A stretch of DNA of 58,399 bases from Bacillus sp. 165 (GTDB lineage Bacteria; Bacillota; Bacilli; Bacillales; Bacillaceae_G), in contig NZ_JAGHKQ010000017.1 in the NCBI RefSeq assembly GCF_017742235.1, positions 1 to 58,399 on the forward strand, read 5' to 3'. Below the pieces are notes generated by a model, which had not been told where the DNA came from, made no database searches, and saw only the letters and a program-made list of their open reading frames with translations. Positions 8,762 through 19,133 of this stretch are shown here, one piece after another. The translations under genes were made by a program, and so were the position numbers. How positions within the stretch are numbered: the stretch's first letter is position 1; every line of letters starts with the position of its first letter.

Positions 8762-9751
8762 TTATCCCTCTTTCTTTTCTGTAAACCATTCATTTATTTG
8801 TGAAATAACGTTCTCCATAGCTTGCATGTTAGTGAACTTTGGCAACTCAACAAGTAAAGCTTGCTTCGGCGCCTGAATATTTGTTCCCTTTTTTTGGAGA
8901 ACAAATATACTTTTTGCATTTTTTTCTGTTTTAAACATCGAAACCGGCAATTGCAATACCCCTTGAATATAGGCATGCTCTTTTAAAAACGCATGCAACT
9001 TCGGTGCTTGATCACTTTCAAATAAAAAATTCGGAATTATAAAGAATAAAAATCCGCCTTCTTTCGTATATTTAAGGCTTTGTTCAATAAATAGATGATG
9101 TGCATAGGACAATCCTTCATCCGCCTTCAGTATAAACTCTGACACACGAAGGTCATTTGGATAATATCCAACAGGCAAATCACAAAGAACAGCATCAACT
9201 GGATCTAAATATAGGGGTGCCAAGCTGTCTTGGTTAAAGAATTCGATGGTATGCCTTTGCAGGTTGGCATTCACAAAAGCAAGGCGAAGTAATAACTCAT
9301 CTACCTCACTGCCAAAGCCCCGCACATCTTTTCCCCCTATATTGTTTAAAACAGCCGTCAGCAAATTCCCTGTACCTACAGCAGGGTCAAAAACGACAAA
9401 GGACTCCTTTTCTTCCATAAATTTATTAAAAAGATAGCTGACAAATAAACTAACAGCATCTGGAGTCATTTCGTGGTTTGCCTGTATTCCATCCTTCATT
9501 CCTTTTAAAAGCGCTAACTGAAACGCTTTGCGAATGTCCTCGCTTTTATAGTTTTCTTCTTTATATTTGTTATATTCTTTCGTTAACCTCTCAATTGTGG
9601 AATGAGTTAGGCTTTCTTGTAAAATTTGGCCCTCGAACAAATTATCTCCCGTTTCCGCAAGCGCCTCTAAATATGTAATATCCATCTCTTTCCGTAAAAC
9701 AAGTGCCGTTGTATCAAAAATATGGAATAGTGTTTCTACAGAAGAACTCAA
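8762..9751 (-). CDS. ytxK: YtxK-like class I SAM-dependent methyltransferase
   Basis: A 329-residue protein built like an N6-adenine methyltransferase. The SAM-binding motif I reads FDPAVGTGNLL near residue 122. The catalytic NPPY-type motif is replaced by DLPVGYYP. The start is TTG behind GGGAGGG. In Bacillus this gene lies between ackA and tpx, as here. No restriction partner is present and the target is unknown; DNA methylation is not established. Confidence 0.85.
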   Translation of the reverse strand: MSSSVETLFHIFDTTALVLRKEMDITYLEALAETGDNLFEGQILQESLTHSTIERLTKEYNKYKEENYKSEDIRKAFQLALLKGMKDGIQANHEMTPDAVSLFVSYLFNKFMEEKESFVVFDPAVGTGNLLTAVLNNIGGKDVRGFGSEVDELLLRLAFVNANLQRHTIEFFNQDSLAPLYLDPVDAVLCDLPVGYYPNDLRVSEFILKADEGLSYAHHLFIEQSLKYTKEGGFLFFIIPNFLFESDQAPKLHAFLKEHAYIQGVLQLPVSMFKTEKNAKSIFVLQKKGTNIQAPKQALLVELPKFTNMQAMENVISQINEWFTEKKEG

Positions 9752-9837
9752 CTAAAACCCTCCCTGGTTATCTAAAAATTACATAGGTATCATCATACCA
9801 TATTCTCCTCGGTTGTTCTAAGTATCGGTTCTAAAAA

Positions 9838-9866
9838 CAAAAAAAAGACCTCTTGTAAGAGGTCTT
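9838..9866 (-). terminator. Terminator of tpx
   Basis: AAGACCTCTT and AAGAGGTCTT pair, followed by a run of T on the minus strand. Confidence 0.8.
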
Positions 9867-9880
9867 CACGTAATTCGAAT

Positions 9881-10381
9881 TTATTTTGCTGCTTTTGCAG
9901 CTTCAATCGCCGCTTCATAGTTCGGATGGCTTGTTCCTTCGCTTACGTATTCTACGTAAGTTACTTTATCATTGCTGTCGATTACAAATACCGCACGAGC
10001 CAACAAACGAAGTTCTTTCATTGTTACGCCATAAGCTTCACCAAAAGAAAGGTCACGATGATCAGAAAGCGTCACCACGTTTTCAAGTCCGTTAGAAGCA
10101 CACCAACGCTTCTGTGCGAATGGCAAATCCATGCTCACCGTTAATACTTTGACATTGTCCAATTTAGATGCTTCTTCATTGAAACGGCGAGTTTGAGCAT
10201 CACATACGCCTGTGTCGATAGATGGAACCACGCTGATTAATTTCACAGCACCTTTGTACGTATCTAAAGTTACTGGAGATAAGTCGTTCGCCAATAGTGT
10301 AAAGTTTGGCGCTTGCTCTCCTACTTTTACTTCATTACCTAATAATGTAATAGGATTGCCTTTAAATGTAACGTTTGCCAT
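9881..10381 (-). CDS. tpx: Thiol peroxidase, 2-Cys peroxiredoxin
   Basis: Reduces hydrogen and alkyl peroxides using thioredoxin. The 166-residue protein has the peroxidatic cysteine in PSIDTGVC (near residue 60) and the resolving cysteine in KRWCASNG (near 94). ATG at 10381 follows GAGGATTCG; a long upstream in-frame extension lacks peroxiredoxin sequence and was excluded. Own terminator. Confidence 0.97.
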   Translation of the reverse strand: MANVTFKGNPITLLGNEVKVGEQAPNFTLLANDLSPVTLDTYKGAVKLISVVPSIDTGVCDAQTRRFNEEASKLDNVKVLTVSMDLPFAQKRWCASNGLENVVTLSDHRDLSFGEAYGVTMKELRLLARAVFVIDSNDKVTYVEYVSEGTSHPNYEAAIEAAKAAK

Positions 10382-10498
10382 TACGAATCCTCCTCTAATA
10401 AAGAAAGTATGTACAGTGTCAATAATAGAAGGAATATATGAAGAATGCAAACAAAACATCTTCATTTTTCCAAAAATACAGATAAATATATACAACCA

Positions 10499-10538
10499 AA
10501 AAATAAGCCGCCTTTTCCACAGTCGGCTTATTTTTTTC
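10499..10538 (-). terminator. Terminator of gerW
   Basis: AAATAAGCCG and CGGCTTATTT enclose a 13-base loop, with T-runs on both sides, so it could work in both directions. Confidence 0.75.
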
Positions 10539-10541
10539 TTC

Positions 10542-10952
10542 CTACATAATTGTAGTCGGCTGCATATTGGCATCCTCGTTATCTTTTTTCTTAAACATAT
10601 CTTGAATCTTTTGTACTGCTTGAGGAGCCATTTCAATTACTTTATCAATAAGGTGAGTATTTTCATCTAGATGAAGCATTTTAACTTCTTTTGAATTCAC
10701 AATTAAGAATGCAATTGGTGTAATAGAAACACCGCCTCCGCTTCCTCCGCCAAATGGAAGCTTCGAGTTTTTGTTATCTCCACCAAACTCACTTCCTCCC
10801 GCAGCAAACCCAAACCCTACCTTAGAAACTGTCAGAATTACGCCACCATCAGGTGTTTCAATCGGATCGCCAATAATTGTATTCACATCGATCATTTGTT
10901 GCAGGTTATTCATTGCAGTGTTCATTAATCCTTGAATAGGATGATCCGCCAT
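10542..10952 (-). CDS. gerW: GerW-family sporulation protein (YtfJ)
   Basis: A spore protein needed in B. subtilis for normal germination. The 136-residue protein has the family layout: an N-terminal helix ([15 protein letters not shown]), the [21 protein letters not shown] core, a glycine-rich FGGGSGGG turn and a PIAFLIV strand. ATG at 10952 follows GGGGG. Downstream of ytfI, 128 bases apart, probably co-transcribed. Confidence 0.93.
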   Translation of the reverse strand: MADHPIQGLMNTAMNNLQQMIDVNTIIGDPIETPDGGVILTVSKVGFGFAAGGSEFGGDNKNSKLPFGGGSGGGVSITPIAFLIVNSKEVKMLHLDENTHLIDKVIEMAPQAVQKIQDMFKKKDNEDANMQPTTIM

Positions 10953-11080
10953 TATACAGTACCCCCTGTTTATAAAGTGAAATTCCCTCAGCACGGATGG
11001 TTCTCCCTATTGAGGGTTCGCTTTTATGAGTAATTTTCAGCTTATCCTTCTTACTTTTTTACACCTTTATATTAAATACA

Positions 11081-11731
11081 TTACACCTCGGTTTGATACA
11101 TCTCATCTGCTCTTTCCGGAAGAAAAACAGACTGTTTTTTTCTCATATATCGGAATATTTTCCACCCCGCTAACACCCCTTGAAATACCCGAAACGAGAT
11201 GCTGCATTCCAAATGAGTAGTCATGATATTCCCTTGAAAAACAGGTTGGATTTGCAGTTGAGGTTGTGCTTTCAGCTTCATATACCGTGTTACAATCCCT
11301 ACTGCTGCTCCTTTCAAAGACCACGCAAAACCAATGAGCACACCTGTAGCCGCAGCGTCCTCTGTTCCAAGCTGCGAGTCCCATTGCCATTGTTTTATCT
11401 TTACCTTTCTAAGGAAAGCCTTAAGCATAGTATGGATGTCTCGGGCTATTTTTATCAAATCCGGTATACGATTTAACCAATCAGAAAAAGAAAGGTGTTC
11501 TTGTTCAGTCTCTTCTTCAATATCTTCTTGCTTAGTTTGATTTATTCTCTTCTCCGTGAGTGAAAATACATCTATCGTATAACGAACCATACCAAACCAT
11601 GCTCGTATTTTAATAAGACACTGCTGCTGCTGCTGTGTATACACAAATACAACTTTAATGGAAAGTTTTGTTATAAAAATAATAAAAAAGATCAATATTA
11701 AGGCGGTAAGAATCATCACATACCAATACAC
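11081..11731 (-). CDS. ytfI: YtfI-like membrane-anchored protein (DUF2953)
   Basis: A 216-residue protein with one N-terminal membrane helix (MILTALILIFFIIFI), then a soluble part matching DUF2953 with GTEDAAATGVLIGFAWSL near residue 120. GTG start behind AAAGGGTGAG. Its constant pairing with the spore gene gerW suggests a sporulation role; function not known. Confidence 0.85.
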   Translation of the reverse strand: MYWYVMILTALILIFFIIFITKLSIKVVFVYTQQQQQCLIKIRAWFGMVRYTIDVFSLTEKRINQTKQEDIEEETEQEHLSFSDWLNRIPDLIKIARDIHTMLKAFLRKVKIKQWQWDSQLGTEDAAATGVLIGFAWSLKGAAVGIVTRYMKLKAQPQLQIQPVFQGNIMTTHLECSISFRVFQGVLAGWKIFRYMRKKQSVFLPERADEMYQTEV

Positions 11732-11906
11732 GCAGACTCACCCTTTCACTACGTAACCATTATCGACTGTTTTTATACAAAATAAACCAATACAACTCCC
11801 AAAGGAAATGATTCATTTTTCTAAAAATTAAAAGGGATTCTACTTGTTAATATAGAAATATAATATTTGAACACACTACTACAAGACATCTTTGGAGGGA
11901 TGACAG

Positions 11907-12728
11907 ATGACAGAACGCAAAAATCTATACTTTTTTTATGAAGAAAAGAACGAAGCTCTATCGGAGCGAATGAAGCCTGTTTATAACATGTTAGAACAAA
12001 ACGGATTCACTATATTGAACAGCCCTCAACACGCCAATGCAATTGTTAGTGTGGGAGGAGATGGAACATTTTTACAAGCAGTACGCAAAACGGGATTCCG
12101 TGATGATTGTCTCTATGCCGGGGTTTCCATAAGCGATCAAACAACCTTCTACTGTGACTTTCATTTAGACCGCATAGAAGAAGCATTAGAAGAAATCACA
12201 ACAACAACATTCAGCGCAAAAAATGAGATGGAGGTAAGACGCTATCCAACCATCCACGTAACGGTAGATAACGGTACTTCTTTTTACTGCCTCAACGAAT
12301 TTACTGTGCGTTCGAGCATCATTAAAACGTTTGTTATGGACGTGTTTGTGGATGATTTACACTTCGAAACCTTCCGTGGAGACGGATTGGTTGTATCTAC
12401 TCCAACAGGAAGCACAGCTTACAATAAGTCTCTTCACGGAGCAGTAGTTGATCCGATGCTTCCTTGTTATCAAGTAAGCGAGCTGGCCTCTATCAATAAC
12501 AACAACTATCGTACGCTCGGTTCCCCGTTTATCCTAAGCGGCAACCGCACATTAACATTGAAAATGGTTTCAGATGGAAATGATTATCCTGTAATGGGAA
12601 TGGATAATGAAGCATTAAGCGTTAAACACGTGGAAAAAGTAGTTATTAAATTAAGTGATAAAAAAATCAAGACATTAAAATTAAAAAATAATTCCTTCTG
12701 GGAAAAAGTACAGCGTTCATTTTTATAA
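11907..12728 (+). CDS. ppnKB: NAD kinase (second paralogue type, YtdI)
   Basis: Phosphorylates NAD to NADP. The 273-residue protein shows the GGDGTFLQAV motif near residue 50, NEFTVR, and the diagnostic STPTGSTAYNKS near residue 165. ATG at 11907 follows GGAGG. The ytdI/nadF2 type by position. Own terminator downstream. Confidence 0.95.
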   Translation: MTERKNLYFFYEEKNEALSERMKPVYNMLEQNGFTILNSPQHANAIVSVGGDGTFLQAVRKTGFRDDCLYAGVSISDQTTFYCDFHLDRIEEALEEITTTTFSAKNEMEVRRYPTIHVTVDNGTSFYCLNEFTVRSSIIKTFVMDVFVDDLHFETFRGDGLVVSTPTGSTAYNKSLHGAVVDPMLPCYQVSELASINNNNYRTLGSPFILSGNRTLTLKMVSDGNDYPVMGMDNEALSVKHVEKVVIKLSDKKIKTLKLKNNSFWEKVQRSFL

Positions 12729-12734
12729 TTAAGA

Positions 12735-12768
12735 GAAAAAGAGCACGGAACAATCCGTGCTCTTTTTC
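12735..12768 (+). terminator. Terminator of the NAD kinase gene
   Basis: GAGCACGG and CCGTGCTC stem followed by TTTTTC. Confidence 0.8.
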
Positions 12769-12848
12769 TGATACTCTTACCATTTTTTAAAAGGTCTACG
12801 CTAAAAGAGTGGTCAGTAAAGCATGACCAAACATAGCATTTAACCAAA

Positions 12849-14435
12849 TTAGTTCTTTTCATATACCACAATGCCGTCAACCACTGTTTTCATAACCTGA
12901 AGAGCTAATAGCTCCTCTTCACCAATATCGAAAATATCTCGTTCAAGAATAGTAAAATCGGCCTCGTACCCAGGAGCAATCATTCCTCTGCTGTTCTGCC
13001 TGTGAATGGCAGACGCACTTCCTTTCGTATATAAACCAACCGCCTCAAACATTGTCAATCGTTCGTGTGGACCATATACTTTATCAGACGGTTGCAGCAA
13101 ACTTTTTCTAGCAACGGCTCCATATATCCCTACAAATGGATTTACTGATTCAATCGGTGCATCTGAACCACCTGCACAGATAAAACCTTCTTTCATTAAT
13201 GTTTTCCATGCATAGCTGAATTTCATCCGTTCTTCACCAAGCTTTTCTATTACAGACGGATAATCAGCTGTAACAAACACAGGCTGAATATCCAAAATAA
13301 CAGGAAGCTCTTTCGCTCGTTGAATCAAATCTTCCCTCAGTACTTGGCAGTGAATTATTCGGTCATGCAGCCCAACTTTAGGTGGATATGTTTCAATTGC
13401 TTCGACTACATATTCAAATGCTAGATCTCCAATCGCATGAACAGCAACTGCCAAACCAAGATCACGCGCCTTTTTCACCAATGCCGCAAGCTCTTCTCGT
13501 TCAAATACGGCTACGCCATTCGTGCTTGGCATATCTGTATACGGCTCGCTTAACAAAGCCGTCCGTCCTCCGAGAGAACCATCCGCGAAAATTTTCATCG
13601 CTCCAAATTCAATATACTTTGTTCCAGTTTCTTTATATTCCTGCAGTTCTTCTATCACTCCATGGTGAACGAGGAGATGTGCTTTAAACGGTCTCTGCTG
13701 CTGTTTAATTACCTTCTCAAATGTTTTGTATGTACGATTAAATCCTCCGTAATAGTTTAAATCCTCTGTATGGCAGCCAACCAATCCATGCCTCCAGCAA
13801 TCTTCAATCGAAACAGACAAGGCTTGTTCGAGATATTCTTCTGTATTTTCCGGAATGATATCATGTAATAAATCCTGCGCGCGTTCATATAATAAGCCAT
13901 TTAACACACCGTCTGGCGTTCTGCCAAGCTTCCCTCCTTTCGGACTAAGACCTTCATGAACTTTTGCCATCTCCAATACGTAAGAGTTAACAAGCATAGC
14001 GTGGCGGCATACACGCTTCAATAGAATGGGGTGCTCCTGAGAAAGGATATCTAGTTCAAACCGCTGCACCTCTTTTGTATCTGTAAACTGATTTTCATTC
14101 CACCCCTCTCCAATAATCCATTCTCCTACAGGTGTAATCTCCACACGCTTTTTAACCGCTTCTAGCATATCCTTGTACGAGGTGCAAGCTGATAAATCCA
14201 AACGCATTAATCTCTCACCATGACCAATTACATGCATGTGACTATCCACTAATCCCGGCAGCATAGTGCCGCCCTGTAAATCTAATTCCTTTTCTATGCT
14301 TTGTTTATACTTCTTGTAAAGGGCTTCCTTTGTTCCAACTGCCACGATGATTCCATCCTCTGTGTAAATCGATTCAACCTGTTCTCCTTCTTCCTTCATC
14401 GTATATATCTTTCCTCCGTACCATAGCTCTCCCAT
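12849..14435 (-). CDS. ytcJ: YtcJ-type amidohydrolase
   Basis: A 528-residue metal-dependent hydrolase of the amidohydrolase superfamily (Amidohydro_3). Motifs in order: GLVDSHMHVIG near residue 60, FADGSLGGRTA near 283, HAIGD near 333, and GSDAPIESVNP near 440. These supply the metal ligands and catalytic Asp. ATG at 14435 follows AAAGGAG. The substrate is unknown. It follows the acyl-CoA synthetase gene on the same strand, but a terminator lies between. Confidence 0.9.
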   Translation of the reverse strand: MGELWYGGKIYTMKEEGEQVESIYTEDGIIVAVGTKEALYKKYKQSIEKELDLQGGTMLPGLVDSHMHVIGHGERLMRLDLSACTSYKDMLEAVKKRVEITPVGEWIIGEGWNENQFTDTKEVQRFELDILSQEHPILLKRVCRHAMLVNSYVLEMAKVHEGLSPKGGKLGRTPDGVLNGLLYERAQDLLHDIIPENTEEYLEQALSVSIEDCWRHGLVGCHTEDLNYYGGFNRTYKTFEKVIKQQQRPFKAHLLVHHGVIEELQEYKETGTKYIEFGAMKIFADGSLGGRTALLSEPYTDMPSTNGVAVFEREELAALVKKARDLGLAVAVHAIGDLAFEYVVEAIETYPPKVGLHDRIIHCQVLREDLIQRAKELPVILDIQPVFVTADYPSVIEKLGEERMKFSYAWKTLMKEGFICAGGSDAPIESVNPFVGIYGAVARKSLLQPSDKVYGPHERLTMFEAVGLYTKGSASAIHRQNSRGMIAPGYEADFTILERDIFDIGEEELLALQVMKTVVDGIVVYEKN

Positions 14436-14471
14436 ACTATATTCTCCTTTTCTTCCAGTTTATCGTTCAAA

Positions 14472-14502
14472 CAGAAAACAGACAGAGAAATCTCTGCCTG
14501 TT
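14472..14502 (-). terminator. Terminator of the acyl-CoA synthetase gene
   Basis: ACAGGCAGAGA and TCTCTGTCTGT pair (one G-T) and are followed by TTTTC on the minus strand. Confidence 0.7.
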
Positions 14503-14512
14503 CATTTTATTA

Positions 14513-16099
14513 CTATTTTGCTGCTAATTCCATTTCACGCTGACGCAATTCAACGCGGCGGATTTTACCCGAAGTTGTTTTTGGCAATTCTTTTACGAAC
14601 TCTATTTTGCGAGGGTACTTATAGGGTGCTGTTAATTCCTTTACATGTTCTTGCAGAAGCGGAATTAACACACTTTCCTCCTCTGTGACTCCTTCACGCA
14701 ATACAATGAAAGCTTTGACAACATGACCTCTGATTTCATCAGGGCTCGCAATAACCGCACATTCCTTTACATAGTGATGCTTCACAAGCGCATCTTCTAC
14801 CTCAAACGGTCCAATTGTATAACCTGAGCTGATAATAATATCATCGCTTCTTCCTTCAAACCAAAAATAGCCGTCTTCATCCATTCTTGCTCTGTCACCC
14901 GTTACATAGTACTCCCCACGGAACTGCTTTGCTGTTCTTTCCTCATCTTTATAATATTGCTTAAAAAGAGCTGGTGTGCTGACATGCACAGCGATATCGC
15001 CTACTTCGCCGGCACGAACAGGTTCACCATCTTCATTAATGATAGCAACACGGTTGCCAGGAGTCGGCTTACCCATAGAACCTGGTTTCAGCTCCATTCC
15101 TTTTAGTGCCCCAACAAGTAATGTATTCTCCGTTTGTCCGTATCCATCGCGGACAGTTACATTGAAGTGCTTTTGGAAGGTTTCAATCACTTCACGATTT
15201 AACGGCTCTCCCGCAGATACAGCACTATGAAGAGTAGAAAGTCCATATTCCTCTAAATTATCTGCCTTTGCCATTAAGCGGTACTCTGTCGGTGTACAGC
15301 ACAATACATTTACTGCATTTTCATCTAATAATTGCAAGTATTTCTTTGGTTCGAATTTGCCGTGGTAGACAAATCCTGCAGCACCCGATCCTAATGTTGC
15401 AAGAAATGGACTCCAAATCCATTTTTGCCATCCAGGACTTGCTGTTGCCCATACAACATCTCCTTCATTGATTGCCAGCCAGTTGGCTGCAGATGTACGT
15501 AAGTGAGCGTATGCCCAGCCATGTGTGTGCACCACTCCTTTTGGATTTCCTGTAGTGCCGGAAGTGTAGGATAAAAATACCATATCATCACGTTTAGTGT
15601 CTGCAAATTCGAGAATTTCACTTGCTTGTTCCATTTTGTCCATTAACGAAATCCAGTTCGCAATCGGTGCATCGCTAATAACAAATTTATGTAAAGAATT
15701 TAATAATTCTATTCCATCAAATTGCTCAATATAAGGAGCATAGCTGATGATCGCTTTCACTTCACCATGGCTGATGCGGTATTCAATATCTTTTTTACGG
15801 AGCATTTCAGAGCTTGGAATAACGACCAACCCTGCTTTAATTGCTCCAATATATGTCATATATGCTTCAATAAGACGAGGAACCATAATCAACACTTTAT
15901 CGCCTTTTTGTAAGCCTTGAGTTAAAAAAGCATTTCCAATCTTGTTTGCTCCAATAATAAGCTCACGATATGTAATTTGTTGTTTATGTCCTTCCTCATC
16001 CTGCCATAAAATAGCGATTTTTTCAGGATCTGTCGCATAGCGCTCAATCTCTTGGACTAAATTGTACTGTTCAGGTGCTATCAATTCTTCTCTGTTCAT
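14513..16099 (-). CDS. ytcI: AMP-forming acyl-CoA synthetase (YtcI-like)
   Basis: Activates a short or medium carboxylic acid to its CoA thioester with ATP. The 528-residue protein carries the P-loop-like YTSGTTGNPKGV near residue 173, the GYGQTE segment, the GRSDDIIISSGYTIGPFEVE hinge region, and the catalytic-lysine motif KTTSGKIRR near the C-terminus. A paralogue of the acsA product in this window. Related enzymes act on branched-chain acids such as 2-methylbutyrate, but the substrate here is not shown. ATG follows AAAGGAGGATG. Confidence 0.9.
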   Translation of the reverse strand: MNREELIAPEQYNLVQEIERYATDPEKIAILWQDEEGHKQQITYRELIIGANKIGNAFLTQGLQKGDKVLIMVPRLIEAYMTYIGAIKAGLVVIPSSEMLRKKDIEYRISHGEVKAIISYAPYIEQFDGIELLNSLHKFVISDAPIANWISLMDKMEQASEILEFADTKRDDMVFLSYTSGTTGNPKGVVHTHGWAYAHLRTSAANWLAINEGDVVWATASPGWQKWIWSPFLATLGSGAAGFVYHGKFEPKKYLQLLDENAVNVLCCTPTEYRLMAKADNLEEYGLSTLHSAVSAGEPLNREVIETFQKHFNVTVRDGYGQTENTLLVGALKGMELKPGSMGKPTPGNRVAIINEDGEPVRAGEVGDIAVHVSTPALFKQYYKDEERTAKQFRGEYYVTGDRARMDEDGYFWFEGRSDDIIISSGYTIGPFEVEDALVKHHYVKECAVIASPDEIRGHVVKAFIVLREGVTEEESVLIPLLQEHVKELTAPYKYPRKIEFVKELPKTTSGKIRRVELRQREMELAAK

Positions 16100-16449
16100 A
16101 TCTACATCCTCCTTTTTTTGACAAATATCCCTCCTTCTATCATAAATAATTTTCTGTATTTTTTGAATAATGTTTCATTAGACAAATTCACTTAATTTAC
16201 GACTGTATATCAACAAAAATTGTCATTTTGTGTTATAAAACGACAAAAAAAACGAATTGACTCTGACGCTGTTTCTTCAAATTACTACTTAAAAATAAAA
16301 TTCCACTAATAAGAATACTCGATGTTTATAGAGCACCAACTAACATAGATTCACCTAATTTCTATGTTAACAGGAATGCATATATATTTTGAGTGCAAGT
16401 CAAAACACTATTTCTATATACAATAACGAACGTACTGTAATGCAAGATA
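16100..16449. other. Long upstream region of ytcI with inverted repeats
   Basis: No gene was found. Two inverted repeats stand out: AACATAGA/TCTATGTT (about 16340-16366) and TTTTGA/TCAAAA around a 7-base centre (about 16389-16408). TGAATAATGTTTCATT at 16164-16179, upstream of ytcI, partly resembles the Bacillus FadR operator but differs at several positions. Confidence 0.35.
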
Positions 16450-16480
16450 AAAATAAAAGAGCGGGGAATATACCCCGCCC
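16450..16480 (-). terminator. Terminator of the SASP gene
   Basis: GCGGGG and CCCCGC stem followed by CTTTTATTTTT on the minus strand. Confidence 0.75.
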
Positions 16481-16505
16481 TTGAAGCCATTCATTTTATA
16501 TGCAA

Positions 16506-16700
16506 TTACTTTTGGAATCCGCCTAGTTGAGACTCAGCCATTGCAACTAGACGCTTAGTGATTTCACCGCCAACTGAACCGTTAGCGCGAGCTGTAGCAT
16601 CTGGTCCAAGTTGAACGCCGAACTCAGAAGCGATTTCATATTTCATAGAATCTAATGCAGATTGTGCACCAGGTACTGATAATTTATTGTAGTTTGCCAT
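16506..16700 (-). CDS. Small acid-soluble spore protein, alpha/beta type
   Basis: A 64-residue DNA-binding protein that coats and protects spore DNA. It has the two signature blocks of the family: [20 protein letters not shown] with the GPR protease site at FGV, and [20 protein letters not shown] at 16700 follows AAGGAGGTG. A sigma-G-like promoter lies just upstream. sspA of B. subtilis holds this position. Confidence 0.96.
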   Translation of the reverse strand: MANYNKLSVPGAQSALDSMKYEIASEFGVQLGPDATARANGSVGGEITKRLVAMAESQLGGFQK

Positions 16701-16723
16701 GTGTTTTCACCTCCTTGTGAGTA

Positions 16724-16753
16724 TAGAGTGTGAAAAAACACATTGTTATATAC
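16724..16753 (-). promoter_or_regulatory. Sigma-G-type promoter of the SASP gene
   Basis: The minus strand reads GTATA, an 18-base spacer and CACTCTA. Against the forespore sigma-G pattern GHATR-N18-CATWHTA only one base differs. Position just upstream of a forespore gene supports it. Confidence 0.7.
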
Positions 16754-16776
16754 AATAATATATTTGGTAATTTTTT

Positions 16777-17985
16777 CTATAAAAGATCTTTGAATTCGTC
16801 TTCAATTTCTTGCTCGTTCATTTGCAGCAAAACCTTCTCCGTATTGGCTACGGCTTCGTTGATAAGCTCAGAAAAGTCGTAATGTCCTTCAAATCGATTG
16901 GCCTTCTCGCGGTTAGGTTTTGTTGTTGGATTAGGCGGAGTGAAGATTGTACAGCAATCTTCATACGGACGAATAGAAATATCGTAAGTATCAATCTCAC
17001 GGGCAATGCGCATAATTTCCAGTTTATCCATTGTTACAAGCGGACGAATAATTGGATAATTTGTCACTTCATTAATCGTATGCATACTGTCCAACGTTTG
17101 ACTCGCCACTTGTCCTAAGCTTTCTCCTGTTGCCAACGCCAAGCCTCCCCGCTCATTTGCAATCTGTTCAGCAATGCGCAGCATCATTCTTCTCATTACC
17201 GTCATAGTATAGCTTGCAGGAATTTGCTTGTGAATCGCCTTCTGTACTTCAGTAAACGGTACGACATGAAGAGTAATCCGTTTGCAATACTTGGATAACT
17301 GATATCCTAAATCCACTACCTTTTGCTTTGCGCGATCACTTGTAAACGGTGGACTGTGGAAATGAATCGCTTCCAGTGTTACGCCTCGTTTCATCGTTAA
17401 ATATCCTGCTACCGGACTATCAATCCCTCCAGATAACAGAAGCATCACTTTGCCCCCCACACCGACCGGAAGACCGCCTGCCCCTTCAATCTCCTCACAT
17501 GTCACGTATGTAAAATCCTCTCGTACTTCCACTCGTACATTGACATCTGGATTATGCACATCTACCGTAATATTATCTGTGTTTATTAAAATATGGGCTC
17601 CAATCTCCCGATTCAATTCATGTGTTTGCATTGGAAATTGTTTATAAGAGCGATGCACTGACACTTTAAATGTTTTTACCTGTTTTTGCACCTGTAAAAA
17701 CGCCGCTAACGCTCCTTTTTTCATATCTTCCAAATTTGTATTTGTCTTCAGCGCCAAACTGAATGTGTGGATTCCAAATACCTCTTGCAGGTATTTAGAG
17801 ACCTCTTCATGATTCTCACCATTTAATTTGATATACATACGGTCTCTTGTTGCTTCGTACTCCAAATTTGTAAATTTCTTTAATTTACGCTTGATATTTT
17901 CCTTTAACGTGCTGACAAAACGGGAACGATTTTTCCCCTTCGTTGTCATTTCTCCGTATCGAATTAAAATATGCTCATAGTTCAT
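16777..17985 (-). CDS. thiI: tRNA 4-thiouridine synthase / thiamine sulfurtransferase ThiI
   Basis: Adds sulfur to tRNA uridine 8 and, in some species, to the thiamine thiazole carrier. The 402-residue protein has an N-terminal ferredoxin-like/THUMP part (about 1-165) and a PP-loop ATPase domain with [13 protein letters not shown] near residue 182. It lacks the C-terminal rhodanese domain, as is normal in Bacillus. Six bases separate it from the upstream iscS-like gene, which supplies persulfide sulfur; clearly one operon. Confidence 0.97.
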   Translation of the reverse strand: MNYEHILIRYGEMTTKGKNRSRFVSTLKENIKRKLKKFTNLEYEATRDRMYIKLNGENHEEVSKYLQEVFGIHTFSLALKTNTNLEDMKKGALAAFLQVQKQVKTFKVSVHRSYKQFPMQTHELNREIGAHILINTDNITVDVHNPDVNVRVEVREDFTYVTCEEIEGAGGLPVGVGGKVMLLLSGGIDSPVAGYLTMKRGVTLEAIHFHSPPFTSDRAKQKVVDLGYQLSKYCKRITLHVVPFTEVQKAIHKQIPASYTMTVMRRMMLRIAEQIANERGGLALATGESLGQVASQTLDSMHTINEVTNYPIIRPLVTMDKLEIMRIAREIDTYDISIRPYEDCCTIFTPPNPTTKPNREKANRFEGHYDFSELINEAVANTEKVLLQMNEQEIEDEFKDLL

Positions 17986-17990
17986 CTTTC

Positions 17991-19133
17991 TTACCTCATA
18001 ACTTCATATAATTTTGGAATTATTTCATTTATTGCGTTTTTAAAACGCATCACTTCTTCTTCTGTGTTTTCAAATGATAAGCTAATGCGAATCGCACTCT
18101 CGGCAGCTTTTTGGCCCACTCCCATTTCTAACAGCACTTTGCTTACTTCCTTTGCTTTAGAAGAACAAGCCGACTTTGTGGACACATATACGCTATGCTT
18201 TTCTAATTCATGAACGACAACTTCCGGTTTCAAACCTAGAAACGATACATTCACAATATGCGGCGCACTGCTTTTTATTGGTGTATTAACCTGAACATTT
18301 GGCAAATTTGTAAAAAAAGAAAGTAGTTCTTGTTTTAGACGCTCCAGCTTGTATAGGTGTTGTTCACGTTTTTCAAGCGTCAGACGCAGTGCTTTGGTCA
18401 TCGCTGCAATACCTGGTAAATTCTCTGTACCGGAGCGGTAATAATTCTCCTGCTGTCCGCCTGATAAAATGGCATCTAGCTCTATTCCTTGACGGACATA
18501 TAATATCCCTGTTCCTTTTACGCTGTGAAACTTATGACCTGACATCGTGCAAAGGTCTATATACGTTTGTTTAAAATCTAACGGAACCTTGCCTACTCCT
18601 TGCACGTGATCCACATGAAATATAATTTTCGGGTGTTGCTTCAGTACACTGCCAATTTCTTCAATCGGTTGAATAGCTCCTGTTTCATTATTAACATGAA
18701 TAACAGACACAAGAATAGTATCGTCACGCAGCGCTTGTTTTAATTCCTCTATTGAAATAAGGCCTTGCTTATCAACCTGAAGATAGGTCACGTCAAATCC
18801 AAGCATTTCAAGCTGCTTAAATGCTTCTGAAACAGAAGCATGTTCTACCACTGTTGTAATAACATGTCGTCCTCTTGAACGATGTCTAATGGCTGTTCCT
18901 TTAATAGCCAAATTGTTCCCTTCCGTTCCTCCTGAGGTAAAAATGATTTCAGAGGGACTTACGCGCAACATGCTTGCAATAACAGATCTTGAACTTACAA
19001 GCAAGCGCTCCGCTTCACTTCCTAATCCGTGAATGGAAGAAGGGTTGCCGAAGTATTTTTGCGAGGCTGTAACAAAGGTTTGAAGCACATCTGGATATGG
19101 TTTTGTAGTGGCACTATTATCAAAATAAATCAA
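17991..19133 (-). CDS. Cysteine desulfurase partnering ThiI (NifZ/IscS type)
   Basis: A PLP enzyme that takes sulfur from cysteine as a protein persulfide. The 380-residue protein shows [14 protein letters not shown], the PLP lysine in [12 protein letters not shown], and the active cysteine in [14 protein letters not shown]. The cysteine loop is short, as in dedicated desulfurases. TTG start with AGAAAGGAG upstream. Directly upstream of thiI, matching the nifZ-thiI pair of B. subtilis. Confidence 0.93.
   Translation of the reverse strand: MIYFDNSATTKPYPDVLQTFVTASQKYFGNPSSIHGLGSEAERLLVSSRSVIASMLRVSPSEIIFTSGGTEGNNLAIKGTAIRHRSRGRHVITTVVEHASVSEAFKQLEMLGFDVTYLQVDKQGLISIEELKQALRDDTILVSVIHVNNETGAIQPIEEIGSVLKQHPKIIFHVDHVQGVGKVPLDFKQTYIDLCTMSGHKFHSVKGTGILYVRQGIELDAILSGGQQENYYRSGTENLPGIAAMTKALRLTLEKREQHLYKLERLKQELLSFFTNLPNVQVNTPIKSSAPHIVNVSFLGLKPEVVVHELEKHSVYVSTKSACSSKAKEVSKVLLEMGVGQKAAESAIRISLSFENTEEEVMRFKNAINEIIPKLYEVMR

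Noticed and set aside
9881..10636. Longer tpx reading frame with 85 extra N-terminal residues
   Set aside because: The extension has no peroxiredoxin sequence, crosses the promoter region, and the ATG at 10381 has a good ribosome site.
10985..11014. CCCTCA/TGAGGG inverted repeat as a terminator between ytfI and gerW
   Set aside because: Long loop and no T-tract; the two genes are probably co-transcribed.
16164..16179. FadR operator upstream of ytcI
   Set aside because: TGAATAATGTTTCATT matches only about two thirds of the Bacillus FadR pattern, and the centre is wrong; kept only as a remark.
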